Below, in pieces: positions 20,536 through 30,376 of a stretch of 64,000 nt of DNA. The stretch is from Bacillus sp. CGMCC 1.16541 (GTDB taxonomy: Bacteria > Bacillota > Bacilli > Bacillales > Bacillaceae_H), in the NCBI RefSeq assembly GCF_003184905.1, contig NZ_QFRU01000005.1, positions 62,001-126,000 of the forward strand, in the 5' to 3' direction. Each line of letters starts with the position of its first letter. Positions within the stretch are counted from its first letter, which is position 1. The translations under genes were made by a program, and so were the position numbers. Under the pieces are notes generated by a model, which was not told where the DNA came from, searched no databases, and saw only the letters and a list, made by a program, of their open reading frames with translations.

Positions 20536-20978
20536 ACTTTCTTCGTCTCAGCTTCCTTATGAACGTTTAATACTTTTTGTAAATTTAATAAAATGAGTAA
20601 TCGTTTATCAATTTTAATAACACCGTTTAAATAATCGATGCCAATTCCATCCACCACTTCAGGGGGAGGCTCGATGTCTCCCTCCTTAATATCAACAACA
20701 TCATTAGCTGCATCAACGATTAAACCCACTTCTATATCGTCTATCGAAACAATAATAATCCTCGTGTTCTCTGTATAGTCAACTGATGTCAGACCAAAGC
20801 GGCTACGCAAGTCAATAATAGGCGTGACAACTCCTCTTAAATTAATAACACCTTTTACAAATGGTACAGTTCGAGGAACTCGCGTAATATGCTGTAATTT
20901 CTCAATTGACTTTACTTGGTTAACCGGAATTCCGTACTCTTCATCTTGTAGCTGAAAAATAATCGTTTTCATTTCCAT
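20532..20978 (-). CDS. cheW: Chemotaxis adaptor CheW
   Basis: Links receptors to CheA. 148 residues, a single CheW beta-barrel domain: IIFQLQDEEYGIPVNQVKSI at the N-terminus, then RVPRTVPFVKGVINLRG (about 33-49), IIDLRSRFG and VGLIVDAANDVV (about 83-94). ATG at 20978 follows GGGAG by seven bases. It lies 43 bases after cheA. Confidence 0.96.
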   Translation of the reverse strand: MEMKTIIFQLQDEEYGIPVNQVKSIEKLQHITRVPRTVPFVKGVINLRGVVTPIIDLRSRFGLTSVDYTENTRIIIVSIDDIEVGLIVDAANDVVDIKEGDIEPPPEVVDGIGIDYLNGVIKIDKRLLILLNLQKVLNVHKEAETKKV

Positions 20979-21021
20979 TGCAAGGCTCCCTTTCTTTTCT
21001 ATTTACCCTATAACTCAACCA

Positions 21022-23040
21022 TTATTTAATCAATGCATTACAATCAATAATTAGCGCGACTTGTCCATCTCCTAAAATAGTGGCCCCAGATATAGCAAAC
21101 ACATTCGTCAAATACGTTCCAAGTGCTTTTAAAACGACTTCTTGTTGACCGATGAAAGAATCGACAATTAAGCCAGCCATTTTATCACCTTTTTTCACAA
21201 TAACAACTGAACAAAACTCTTCTTCTTTCACGTCTCCGGGAACTTCAAATACATCTTTCAAGTTAACAAGAGGCACAATCCTTCCGCGAAAATCAATTAC
21301 TTTTTGACTATGAGCATGTAAAATGTCTTCTTTTTTTACAATGGCTGTTTCAATGATAGAAGATAACGGCAATGCATACTTCTCATCCGCAATCTCGACT
21401 AACAGAACCGAGATAATAGACAGTGTTAATGGCAATTGAATAGAAAAGATTGAACCATATCCTTCTCTTGAATCAACAGAAACCGTTCCTCCTAATGACT
21501 CAATCGTATTTTTCACCACATCTAGTCCAACTCCGCGACCAGAAACATCAGAAATCTTGTCTGCGGTTGAAAATCCTGATGCAAAGATTAATTCACTTGC
21601 TTGTCTATCTGTTAAATTAGCCGCTGCTTGTTCACTAATAACTCCTTTAGAGATCGCTTTCTTCAATACTTTTTCTCGGTTAATTCCAGCACCATCATCT
21701 TCAATGTCGATAAATACGTAATTTCCGCTATGGTACGCTTTTAGACGAACTGTACCTTCTTCACTTTTTCCTTTTTGTTGTCGAACATGAGGCATCTCTA
21801 CTCCATGATCAATTGAATTACGAAGAAGATGCACAAGAGGATCGCCGATTTCATCAATAACTGTTCGATCAAGCTCTGTTTCTGCACCAACAATTTCTAG
21901 GTTAATCTTTTTCCCTAAATCCTTTGCAAGTTGACGAACCATTCGAGGGAAGCGATTAAACACCGTCTCAACAGGTACCATTCTCATGTTTAGAATAATA
22001 TTTTGTAGATCACTCGATATACGTGACATTCTCTCTACCGTTTCATTCAATTCAGCATTTTTCAAATCCTTCGATATTTGCTCTAAACGCCCTCGATCAA
22101 TGACAAGCTCTTCAAACAAATTCATCAAACTATCAAGTCGATCAATATTTACTCTTATTGTTTTTTGTGTAGCTTGAGACTTTTGTGTTGACTGTTGATT
22201 TGCTTGTACTTCTTGTTTCTCTTTTATTTCTATTTGTTGAACATTCTTTTCAACATTCTCTACATTCACTTCTTCTTGATTTTCTTCTGTAGAAACTTCT
22301 ATGACATCTACGCTTGTAATTTCCGATACTTTTAAAATACGCTTTTTAACTTCCTCTTGATCTAGTTTTGTTAAAAGTGTAATAAGGAAGGTGGAATCAA
22401 ATCTTTCTTCCTCAAGTTGTTGAACTTCTGGTACAGTTTTGATAACTTCACCCATTTGCTCAACAACTTCGAATACCATATAGACTCTAGCCGCTTTTAA
22501 CAAACAATTTTGTTGCAATGTGACCATCACTTCTAATACGTTAAATCCTTGTTCTTTTGACTGTACAATGACAGTTTTTTCGAAATCATCATATGTTAGA
22601 GCAAAAGAAGGTCCACTTACCTCTTCATTTGTTTCTTTCTCTTTAGGCTTCTCTTCACAATCACCGTGTTCAATTCTTTGTAATCTAGCAACAATTTCAT
22701 TCACATCACGCTTGCCGTCCCCACCATTAGCAATTGACTGTACCATGGCTTCTAAGTCATCGATTGAGCCAAATACAACATCTAACACACTTGTCGTGAC
22801 TGTAACTTTGTGATTTCGTATTGCATCTAAAACATTTTCCATCATATGAGTTAAATTGGCTAAATCATCAAAACCCATTGTAGCGGACATACCTTTTAAT
22901 GTATGTGCTGAACGAAAAATTTCATTCACAATCGCTATATTACTAGGTTCTTTTTCAAGAGCTAACAAGTGATCGTTAATATTTTGTAAGTGCTCCTTAC
23001 TCTCTTCAATAAAAACTTCTAAATATTGAGCCATTTCCAT
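21022..23040 (-). CDS. cheA: Chemotaxis histidine kinase CheA
   Basis: Receptor-controlled kinase that phosphorylates CheY and CheB. 672 residues in the standard order: P1 HPt domain with phospho-acceptor H46 in SAHTLKGMSATMG, P2 CheY-binding domain (about 145-250), a Q/E/K-rich linker, P3 dimerisation (about 295-360), P4 HATPase with N-box HLLRNSIDHGVE and G-box ASGFSTADKISDVSGRGVG, and a P5 CheW-like domain from about 540. Start 23040, ten bases after AAGGGG. It follows cheB by 14 bases. Confidence 0.97.
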   Translation of the reverse strand: MEMAQYLEVFIEESKEHLQNINDHLLALEKEPSNIAIVNEIFRSAHTLKGMSATMGFDDLANLTHMMENVLDAIRNHKVTVTTSVLDVVFGSIDDLEAMVQSIANGGDGKRDVNEIVARLQRIEHGDCEEKPKEKETNEEVSGPSFALTYDDFEKTVIVQSKEQGFNVLEVMVTLQQNCLLKAARVYMVFEVVEQMGEVIKTVPEVQQLEEERFDSTFLITLLTKLDQEEVKKRILKVSEITSVDVIEVSTEENQEEVNVENVEKNVQQIEIKEKQEVQANQQSTQKSQATQKTIRVNIDRLDSLMNLFEELVIDRGRLEQISKDLKNAELNETVERMSRISSDLQNIILNMRMVPVETVFNRFPRMVRQLAKDLGKKINLEIVGAETELDRTVIDEIGDPLVHLLRNSIDHGVEMPHVRQQKGKSEEGTVRLKAYHSGNYVFIDIEDDGAGINREKVLKKAISKGVISEQAAANLTDRQASELIFASGFSTADKISDVSGRGVGLDVVKNTIESLGGTVSVDSREGYGSIFSIQLPLTLSIISVLLVEIADEKYALPLSSIIETAIVKKEDILHAHSQKVIDFRGRIVPLVNLKDVFEVPGDVKEEEFCSVVIVKKGDKMAGLIVDSFIGQQEVVLKALGTYLTNVFAISGATILGDGQVALIIDCNALIK

Positions 23041-23054
23041 GACGATGACACCCC

Positions 23055-24164
23055 TTACAGTTTCTTTATATATTCTGTTATTTTATTTGAAATCCGGTAA
23101 AGTGGCTCAACACAATCTACCAGACTAGTTGCTATTGCAGCTTTAGGCATTCCATATACAACGGATGTTTCCTCTGACTCAGCGATTGCTTTTGTATTAC
23201 CAGAACCTTTTAATTTCTTTAAGCCTTCTGTTCCATCTGATCCCATCCCTGTTAGAATAACCGCTATTCTTTTATAGTCATGCAATAAACTAATTGATTC
23301 AAACAGTCGATCTACTGCAGGTCGATGGCCTCTAATAGGTTCTGATTTATCAAGATTTAACGCTAAAGATGCTCCTACTTTTTTAACCGTTAAATGCAGA
23401 CCTCCCGGAGCAATGTAAGCTGTTCCTGACTTTAAAACTTCACCATTTTCTGCTTCTTTCACGGGAATTGAACATAGAGCATTGAGTCTTGTTGCTAACG
23501 ACTTTGTAAATCCCGAAGGCATATGTTGAACAATGACAATTGGTGCGTCGATTTGCTTAGGTAATCCCTTTAATACTTCCTGTAACGCTTTTGGACCGCC
23601 TGTGGACGTGCCGATACAAACGATTTTTTTACTATGTTTCGTTATTGTTGGCGTTAACGACTTAGTTAGTTCTATTTTACTAGTATCTTCCCGCAAAAAA
23701 GAAGCCTGCTTGATAACTGAATCATTTGACATACGTTTGTTATGAAAGACACTTATATTGGCTTGACTAGCCATCATCACTTTCTCAACCAATGCTTCTT
23801 TTACTTTATGTAAATCTAGCGAAATAGCTCCAGATGGCTTTGCTAAAAAGTCTACTGCCCCGTATTCCAAAGCTAAAATCGTATTTTGCGCACCTTCATA
23901 CGTTGTGCTTGAAATCATCACGACAGGAATTGGGGTTTGTTTCATAAGTTGTTGAAGCATATCTAAGCCATTCATTTTAGGCATTTCAACATCTAGCGTA
24001 ATGACATCTGGATTACACAGCTCGATCTTCTTAAGCGCATCTTCACCATTTCTAGCTGTACTGACTACTTGAAAACGGCCATCTTCTTCTAAGAAATCAC
24101 TGATTAACTTACGCATAAAAGCCGAATCGTCTACAATTAACACCTTCACTTTATGCAATTTCAT
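23055..24164 (-). CDS. cheB: Receptor glutamate methylesterase CheB
   Basis: Response-regulator methylesterase for chemotaxis adaptation. 369 residues. The receiver domain has VDDSAF at 11-16 and phospho-acceptor D58 in ITLDVEMPKMNG. The esterase domain has the catalytic serine in CIGTSTGGPKAL, histidine in IVQHMPSGFT and aspartate in TGMGSDGTEG. The chosen ATG lies just past the flhG stop, a few bases after GAAGGG; a GTG five codons further in is an alternative start. Confidence 0.95.
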   Translation of the reverse strand: MKLHKVKVLIVDDSAFMRKLISDFLEEDGRFQVVSTARNGEDALKKIELCNPDVITLDVEMPKMNGLDMLQQLMKQTPIPVVMISSTTYEGAQNTILALEYGAVDFLAKPSGAISLDLHKVKEALVEKVMMASQANISVFHNKRMSNDSVIKQASFLREDTSKIELTKSLTPTITKHSKKIVCIGTSTGGPKALQEVLKGLPKQIDAPIVIVQHMPSGFTKSLATRLNALCSIPVKEAENGEVLKSGTAYIAPGGLHLTVKKVGASLALNLDKSEPIRGHRPAVDRLFESISLLHDYKRIAVILTGMGSDGTEGLKKLKGSGNTKAIAESEETSVVYGMPKAAIATSLVDCVEPLYRISNKITEYIKKL

Positions 24165-24165
24165 C

Positions 24166-25032
24166 CTACCCTTCAAGAAAGAACTTTTTCAACTTCGAAA
24201 TAAAGCTTGATTTGTCCACTTTCGTTTCTTCTCTACTGCTGTTTAACAGATACTTCTGTGTGATAGACATAATAGATTTACTTGCCTCTGATTTTAAATT
24301 GTGTAAAAGGAAGGGTACTTGATTACTAACTGCTTTATAGACCGCTCGATCATCTGGAATAATTCCTAGCAGAGTTGTCTGTCTTTGTAAAAATCTTGTA
24401 ACAGCTCCATTTAAGCGATGATAAACAGACAGCCCTTCTTTTTCAGAAAGCGCTCGATTAATGACAATATGAATAGACGATTGAATATTATGTACAACCA
24501 TAAATTTTATTGCCGCATACGCATCTGTAACAGAAGTAGGCTCAGGTGTAGAGATAACGACAATCTCTTGAACCGATTGTAAAAAGCTTAACGCTCCTTC
24601 TGACATCCCCGCACCCATATCAAAGATTATATAATCATAGTCATCTACCACACTACTAAGCTGAACGATTAAATATTCAATTTTTTCTAAAGATAGTTCA
24701 AAGATTGAATTAATTCCTGTTCCTCCAGCAATGTAAGAGATGTTTTCAGGTCCGGTTCTAATAATCTCTTGAATTGTTAACTGTTGATTGAACATATCAA
24801 CGATTGTCTTTTCAGAAGAGGCCCCCATTAAAATATCAATATTTCCCATTCCAATATCCATATCAAATAGTAGCACATTATAACCTTTTTTAACTAAGGA
24901 GAGTGAAAAATTTAACGAAAAGTTTGATTTTCCCACTCCTCCCTTTCCACTTAATACCGCTATCGCTTTCACACTCTTCTGTTTCTGCATCGATTTTAAT
25001 TGGAGGCGCAAACGTTCAGCTTGGTCGTTCAT
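24166..25032 (-). CDS. flhG: Flagellar number regulator FlhG (YlxH), ParA/MinD-type ATPase
   Basis: MinD-like ATPase that acts with FlhF to control flagellar position and number. 288 residues. An N-terminal DQAERLR activator-like helix, which in this family stimulates the FlhF GTPase, precedes the deviant Walker A LSGKGGVGKSN (27-37). DMDIGMGNID (about 59-68) and IIFDMGAGMSEGAL (about 140) follow. The ATG at 25032 has GGAG nine bases upstream and lies one base past the flhF stop. A basic tail (KVDKSSFISKLKKFF) may contact membrane. Confidence 0.93.
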   Translation of the reverse strand: MNDQAERLRLQLKSMQKQKSVKAIAVLSGKGGVGKSNFSLNFSLSLVKKGYNVLLFDMDIGMGNIDILMGASSEKTIVDMFNQQLTIQEIIRTGPENISYIAGGTGINSIFELSLEKIEYLIVQLSSVVDDYDYIIFDMGAGMSEGALSFLQSVQEIVVISTPEPTSVTDAYAAIKFMVVHNIQSSIHIVINRALSEKEGLSVYHRLNGAVTRFLQRQTTLLGIIPDDRAVYKAVSNQVPFLLHNLKSEASKSIMSITQKYLLNSSREETKVDKSSFISKLKKFFLEG

Positions 25033-25033
25033 A

Positions 25034-26149
25034 CTAATTCTCTCCAATTACATAATTTATTATTTTACAAGTATCAGCTTGAGCTAAATCATCTGGCACA
25101 TTTTGGCCATTTGTTACATAACTCACACCTTTTTTAGTACTAAGAACCATATTGATAATGTTTCCATATGTTTCTGTTTCATCTACCTTTGTAAAAATGA
25201 ATGAATCAATTGGAAAGGTTGAAAACTGACTATAAATTGCTTTCATATCAGTTAGTTTAGCCGTCATGGCTAGAACAAGAAACGTCTGCATCTCATGATC
25301 AAACGAAACAATATTCTGCAAATCTTTCACATACTTAGCTTCTCTGAAATTTCGGCCGGCTGTATCAATGAATACAACATCGTAACTTGAAAATGATTGA
25401 ATCGCCATTTTAAAGTCTTCCTTGTTGTAACAAACTTCGATTGGTGCACTTAAAATATTCGCATACGTCTTAAGCTGGTCGATTGCTGCAATTCGATACG
25501 TATCCGTTGTAATAAATGCAACTTTCTTGTGATGTTTAAGTACACATTCTGCTGCTAACTTAGCTAACGTCGTGGTTTTTCCTACACCAGTAGGTCCCAC
25601 CACATTAATATACTTTTTGTTAAACGTTATTCCTTCACAAGTATGAACATTTACTTTATCTACAAGCCATTGTTTGACCCACGCTGTTAACTCCGCCTCA
25701 GGCTTATTTACATTTAAATAGTGATGCTCTAATAAAGATGGAGTAAGCTCCTCGATGATGCCTTCATCTACTTCTTGTTCTTTCAGTTGCGCTATAATTT
25801 CCTTTACAGCCTGTGGATAATGAGTTATGTTATTTAATTGGTTTGATGATAATTGAGTAACTAATGCTTTCAATTCTTTAATTTGACAAGATACACTCTC
25901 TTCTCTATCATCAGATGGTTTGACCTTAAATACAGGATTTTCTATTTTTATTTTCTGCTTTTTCGGTCGGCTTTTTTCAACCGTGTCAATTGCTGCAATT
26001 ACTTCAATGTTTTTCTTTGTAAACATTCCTAGAAAACCACCTGTTTGAACAACTTTTGAGTTTAAAATAACTGCATTATCGCCTAGTTCAGCACGAATGA
26101 TCTTCATGGCTTCAGGCATCGTAGGCGCCACATATTTTTTTACTTTCAT
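25034..26149 (-). CDS. flhF: Flagellar SRP-type GTPase FlhF
   Basis: Third SRP GTPase, which sets where flagella form. 371 residues. The N-terminal region starts MKVKKYVAPTMPEAMKII, followed by a basic linker (about 75-95) and the NG domain with P-loop [18 protein letters not shown] (about 184-201), DTYRIAAIDQLKTYA, FIDTAGRNF and TKVDETETYG. The ATG overlaps the last base of the flhA stop and has only a weak ribosome site, so coupling to flhA translation is likely. Confidence 0.95.
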   Translation of the reverse strand: MKVKKYVAPTMPEAMKIIRAELGDNAVILNSKVVQTGGFLGMFTKKNIEVIAAIDTVEKSRPKKQKIKIENPVFKVKPSDDREESVSCQIKELKALVTQLSSNQLNNITHYPQAVKEIIAQLKEQEVDEGIIEELTPSLLEHHYLNVNKPEAELTAWVKQWLVDKVNVHTCEGITFNKKYINVVGPTGVGKTTTLAKLAAECVLKHHKKVAFITTDTYRIAAIDQLKTYANILSAPIEVCYNKEDFKMAIQSFSSYDVVFIDTAGRNFREAKYVKDLQNIVSFDHEMQTFLVLAMTAKLTDMKAIYSQFSTFPIDSFIFTKVDETETYGNIINMVLSTKKGVSYVTNGQNVPDDLAQADTCKIINYVIGEN

Positions 26150-28188
26150 TAGTCAATATTCACCAACCCTACACTTTGAACTTCAACGTTTGCTTCTAAT
26201 TCGTTGTAAGATAATACCGGAACATGAGGTAAATATCTTTCAATTAACTGTCGTACATACATCCTTACTGCTGGAGAACATAAAAGAATAGGCTTTTGTT
26301 CCTGGATAGATGAACGTTCAACTTGTTCAGCAATGTTTTCCACTATTGCTTGAGAAATCGCAGGATCTAAGGACATATAATTACCATGTTCCGTTTGTTG
26401 AACACCCTCTGCTAATACTTTCTCTACTCTCCCAGACAATGTAATGACTTTTAACGAATCTCCCTCTATTGCATATTGATTCGTAATTTGTCTTGCCAGT
26501 CCTTGCCTCACATACTCAGCAAGTAGATCTGTATCTGAAGTCATCTTTCCGTAATCCGCTAGCACCTCAAAGATAATAGGTAAGTTACGAATTGACACGC
26601 GTTCTTTTAATAATTTAGATAGCACTCTTTGCACTTCACCTACTTGAAGAGCGCTAGGCGTCACTTCTTCTACTAAGATTGGATAGGACTCCTTTAAATG
26701 ATCGATAAGTTGTTTGGTTTCTTGACGCCCTAACAGTTCATGCGCATGAACTTTAATGATTTCTGTAATGTGAGTAGACACAACAGAAGGCGGATCAACA
26801 ACCGTATAACCAAACATTTCGGCTTGCTCTTTCATCGTATCATTGATCCATTTAGCAGGCATTCCAAATGCAGGCTCCATTGTATCGATTCCCTCTATCG
26901 ATTCATCTTCTACACCCGGACTAATTGCTAAGTAATGATCGAGTAATACCTCACCTTTAGCCATTTCATTGCCCTTTATCTTTAATCGATATTCGTTCGG
27001 TTGTAATTGGATGTTATCTCGTATTCGAACGACTGGTATAACTAAGCCTAACTCTAGCGCAAGCTGACGTCGAATCATAACAATACGATCTAATAAATCT
27101 CCACCTTGACTTGTATCGGCAAGCGGAATTAATCCATAACCAAATTCAAATTCAATTGGGTCTACACTTAACAAGTTGACAACACTTTCAGGGCTTTTCA
27201 TATCATCGACTTGAACTTCTTCTTCAGGAAGGTCTGCTTCTTTTTTCTCCTGATCAGTTTGAACACGCGATAAGAAATATCCTCCAAAACCTAATAAAAG
27301 GGCAATTGGCATCGTAATAATATCATTCATCGGCGTTACTAATCCTAGCACGGCAATTGTTACAGCAGTTACGTACAGCATAGCAGGAAAAGCAAGTAAT
27401 TGCTTTGTAATATCTTGACTTAAATTTCCTGTAGAAGCTGCCCTCGTTACAATAATACCAGTGGCTGTTGAAATCATGAGCGCAGGGATTTGGCTCACAA
27501 GGCCATCTCCAACTGTTAACAATGTAAAGGTTTGAGATGCCTCCCCAATACTCATTCCCATTTGCATCATTCCTATAATGATTCCGAATAAAATGTTAAT
27601 CAATGTAATGACAATTCCTGCGATTGCGTCTCCTTTAACAAATTTACTTGCTCCATCCATTGCTCCATAAAAATCAGCTTCTCGTTGTATCTTTTCACGG
27701 CGTTCAATCGCTTGATGTTCTGAAATCATACCTGCGTTTAGATCGGCATCAATACTCATTTGCTTTCCAGGCATTGCATCAAGGGTAAATCGAGCTGCCA
27801 CTTCTGACACACGCTCCGCCCCTTTTGTAATAACTAAGAATTGAATAATAACCAAAATAACGAATACAACAAATCCAACAAGCGGATTCCCTCCAATAAC
27901 GAAACTTCCGAACGTTTCAACTACTGTCCCAGCTTCTCCGTCACCTAAAATGGATCGAGTAGTCGATACATTTAAGCCTAGACGATATAAAGTTAAAATG
28001 AGCAATAACGATGGGAAGACTGATAACTCTAACGGTTCTTTCATATTCATTGACACGAGTAAAACTAAAAGAGCAAGAGAGATATTCAGCATAATGAGTA
28101 GGCTTAAAAGCCATGAAGGCAGTGGGATAACAAGCATCACGATAATTAATACAACACCAACAATGACGGGTAAATCTCTTGCGGACAT
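26149..28188 (-). CDS. flhA: Flagellar type III export gate protein FlhA
   Basis: Nonameric gate of the flagellar export apparatus. 679 residues (B. subtilis about 677). About eight membrane helices occupy the first 320 residues, including the FHIPEP-family stretch SLLLILTLYRLGLNVSTTRS (about 60-79) and the cytoplasmic loop with DAMPGKQMSIDADLNAGMI (about 139-157). The cytosolic export-platform domain follows. ATG 28188 has AAGGAGAG eight bases upstream. Confidence 0.97.
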   Translation of the reverse strand: MSARDLPVIVGVVLIIVMLVIPLPSWLLSLLIMLNISLALLVLLVSMNMKEPLELSVFPSLLLILTLYRLGLNVSTTRSILGDGEAGTVVETFGSFVIGGNPLVGFVVFVILVIIQFLVITKGAERVSEVAARFTLDAMPGKQMSIDADLNAGMISEHQAIERREKIQREADFYGAMDGASKFVKGDAIAGIVITLINILFGIIIGMMQMGMSIGEASQTFTLLTVGDGLVSQIPALMISTATGIIVTRAASTGNLSQDITKQLLAFPAMLYVTAVTIAVLGLVTPMNDIITMPIALLLGFGGYFLSRVQTDQEKKEADLPEEEVQVDDMKSPESVVNLLSVDPIEFEFGYGLIPLADTSQGGDLLDRIVMIRRQLALELGLVIPVVRIRDNIQLQPNEYRLKIKGNEMAKGEVLLDHYLAISPGVEDESIEGIDTMEPAFGMPAKWINDTMKEQAEMFGYTVVDPPSVVSTHITEIIKVHAHELLGRQETKQLIDHLKESYPILVEEVTPSALQVGEVQRVLSKLLKERVSIRNLPIIFEVLADYGKMTSDTDLLAEYVRQGLARQITNQYAIEGDSLKVITLSGRVEKVLAEGVQQTEHGNYMSLDPAISQAIVENIAEQVERSSIQEQKPILLCSPAVRMYVRQLIERYLPHVPVLSYNELEANVEVQSVGLVNID

Positions 28189-28234
28189 GAATCATTCTCT
28201 CCTTATAGAAAACCATTAAAATAACAATTACACT

Positions 28235-29311
28235 TTATTTTTTTAGTCGATATACGTAGGCTAAAATTTCTGCAATTGCTTTGAAAAATTCTTCTGGTAC
28301 AGCATCTCCCACTTTAGCCTGATCATAAAGGGCTCGTGCTAGTGGTCGATTCTCAACCATAGTAATCTCATGACTTGCAGCAACAGCTTTTATTTTCTGG
28401 GCAATATAATCGACTCCGCTTGCTACTACAAATGGGGCGTCCATTTTACTTTCATCGTATCTTAAGGCAATGGCATAATGAGTCGGGTTTGTAATGACAA
28501 CATCTGCTTTCGGAACTTCTTGCATCATCCTTGACATCGCCATTTCTCTTTGCTTTTGTTTAATCTTTGACTTAATGAGTGGGTCTCCCTCAATGTTTTT
28601 ATGTTCATCTTTTATATCTTGCTTAGACATTCGAATGTTTTTTTCATAGTCATACTTTTGATACATATAGTCAAACGTAGACAAAAACAAAAGAACAAGA
28701 GCTCCTGCAACACCCATTTGAAAAGTGAGTTTTGCTAATAAAAATAACCCGTCACTTAAGCTCGCTTGTGAAAGTAACAACACTTCTTCAATATTTAACC
28801 AAAGAACAGCAAAAGTGACTACACCAATAAATACGATTTTCAAACTTGACTTTAATAACTCAACAATTGCGCGAATAGAGAAAATACGTTTAGCACCTGA
28901 TATAGGATTTATTTTCTCAAGCTTTGGTTGAATGGCTTCTGTTGAAAATAAAAAACCGATTTGCATATAATTAGCTGCAACTGCACCTATTAGCGCAACT
29001 AACATAATAGGTCCAATTGCAGTTACCATTTTAGGTAACAATTCAAACAGAATCATAAATAAATTGTTTTCCGTGACATCTAGAAGTAAATAGGATTGGA
29101 ATGTTTGCTTCATCATTAAAGTAATTTGCTTTAAAGCAAAGCTTCCTCCAAACCATAAATATAAAAACACAATCAATAGTACAATAGCTGTACTGACATC
29201 TTGACTCTTAGCGACTTGTCCCTTTTTTCGAGAATCTTGACGCTTTTTCGGTGTTGCTTTTTCTGTTTTCTCACCAGCGAAGTATTGTAAATCTAAACGC
29301 ACAAGCATCAT
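28235..29311 (-). CDS. flhB: Flagellar export switch protein FlhB
   Basis: Export-apparatus protein that switches substrate class from rod/hook to filament. 358 residues: N-terminal DLQYFAGEKTEKATPKKRQD, four membrane helices to about residue 215, then a cytoplasmic domain with the self-cleavage motif NPTHY (N275-P276). The start follows AGGAGG by nine bases; the second of two ATG codons is equally possible. Compare YlqH at 56664-56954, which matches the part after the cleavage site. Confidence 0.97.
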   Translation of the reverse strand: MMLVRLDLQYFAGEKTEKATPKKRQDSRKKGQVAKSQDVSTAIVLLIVFLYLWFGGSFALKQITLMMKQTFQSYLLLDVTENNLFMILFELLPKMVTAIGPIMLVALIGAVAANYMQIGFLFSTEAIQPKLEKINPISGAKRIFSIRAIVELLKSSLKIVFIGVVTFAVLWLNIEEVLLLSQASLSDGLFLLAKLTFQMGVAGALVLLFLSTFDYMYQKYDYEKNIRMSKQDIKDEHKNIEGDPLIKSKIKQKQREMAMSRMMQEVPKADVVITNPTHYAIALRYDESKMDAPFVVASGVDYIAQKIKAVAASHEITMVENRPLARALYDQAKVGDAVPEEFFKAIAEILAYVYRLKK

Positions 29312-29313
29312 TG

Positions 29314-30090
29314 CTACACTCCTCCTAGAATCGCAATGAGCCCGCGCATTGCTTTTAACATTTCTTCAAAAATCCCTTGCATGACAAGAAAAAAGCTTGC
29401 CATAACAACAATCAACAGAATAAACGTGACCATTATTTTCAGTGGAAAACCAACAACAAAAATATTTAATTGTGGGACCGTTCTTGCTACAATCCCTAGT
29501 GCTACGTCCACAAGTAAAAGTGAACCAACAATTGGTAAAGACATTTGTACAGCAACTAAAAACATAGTGGAAAACGTTTTTATTACATGCATCACAAACA
29601 CTTCACTTCCAATAGAAAAGAAAAGCTCCTGAACACCAATTACTTGATAGCTATAATAAATTCCATCTATTAATAAATGATGACCATTTGTCGATAATAA
29701 AAATAAAAGAGCAAATACATATAAATATTGTCCTAACAAAGGACTCTGAGCTCCGGTTTGTGGATCAATTACATTTGCAATGGCAAAACCCATTTGAAAG
29801 TCAATTAAACCACCTGCAATTTGAATTGCCATAATCATGATATAAGCAATTAACCCTATCATAAGCCCTACCATACACTCTTTTAAAATCAACATAAAAT
29901 ACATGTTATTTAATTCCATAGTAGGAGCATTAATTGTTGTCACTGCTACAACTGATAGTGCTACAGCTAACCCCATTTTATGTGTTGCCGGAATTGTACG
30001 ATAAGAGAACAAAGGAACTGTTAAAATAAAGGACGCCATTCGAACAAACATGAGTAAAAACGTTGGGTAGACAAGTAACAATTGTTCCAT
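29314..30090 (-). CDS. fliR: Flagellar export protein FliR
   Basis: Export-gate membrane protein. 258 residues with about six hydrophobic segments, starting YPTFLLMFVRMASFILTVP (about 9-27) and including GFAIANVIDPQTGAQSPLLG (about 100-119), the family core. ATG 30090 after GGATAGAAT, three bases from fliQ. Confidence 0.95.
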   Translation of the reverse strand: MEQLLLVYPTFLLMFVRMASFILTVPLFSYRTIPATHKMGLAVALSVVAVTTINAPTMELNNMYFMLILKECMVGLMIGLIAYIMIMAIQIAGGLIDFQMGFAIANVIDPQTGAQSPLLGQYLYVFALLFLLSTNGHHLLIDGIYYSYQVIGVQELFFSIGSEVFVMHVIKTFSTMFLVAVQMSLPIVGSLLLVDVALGIVARTVPQLNIFVVGFPLKIMVTFILLIVVMASFFLVMQGIFEEMLKAMRGLIAILGGV

Positions 30091-30093
30091 ATT

Positions 30094-30363
30094 CTATCCT
30101 ACGTATTTATGTAAGTTTGCAAAAATGTCATAAGTAAACGCAACCATTCTCGATAACATCCACGGACCGAAGAAAACAATACCAACTAACACTGCAACAA
30201 TTTTAGGAATAAAGGCTAGCGTTTGTTCTTGAATTTGAGTCGTCGCTTGAAAAATACTAACGACTAATCCAACAACAAGAGCTAATAATAGTAACGGCCC
30301 ACAAACAACTAACACTGTATAAATTCCTTGTTCTGCAATCGATATAACAAATTGTGAATCCAT
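30094..30363 (-). CDS. fliQ: Flagellar export protein FliQ
   Basis: Small gate component of 89 residues with two membrane hairpin helices. The family motif LVVGLVVSIFQATTQIQEQTL spans about residues 30-50 (IFQATTQIQEQTL is most typical), followed by FIPKIVAVL. ATG 30363 follows TAGGTGAG. It lies between fliP and fliR, as in all FliPQR gates. Confidence 0.95.
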   Translation of the reverse strand: MDSQFVISIAEQGIYTVLVVCGPLLLLALVVGLVVSIFQATTQIQEQTLAFIPKIVAVLVGIVFFGPWMLSRMVAFTYDIFANLHKYVG

Positions 30364-30376
30364 AATTTCTCACCTA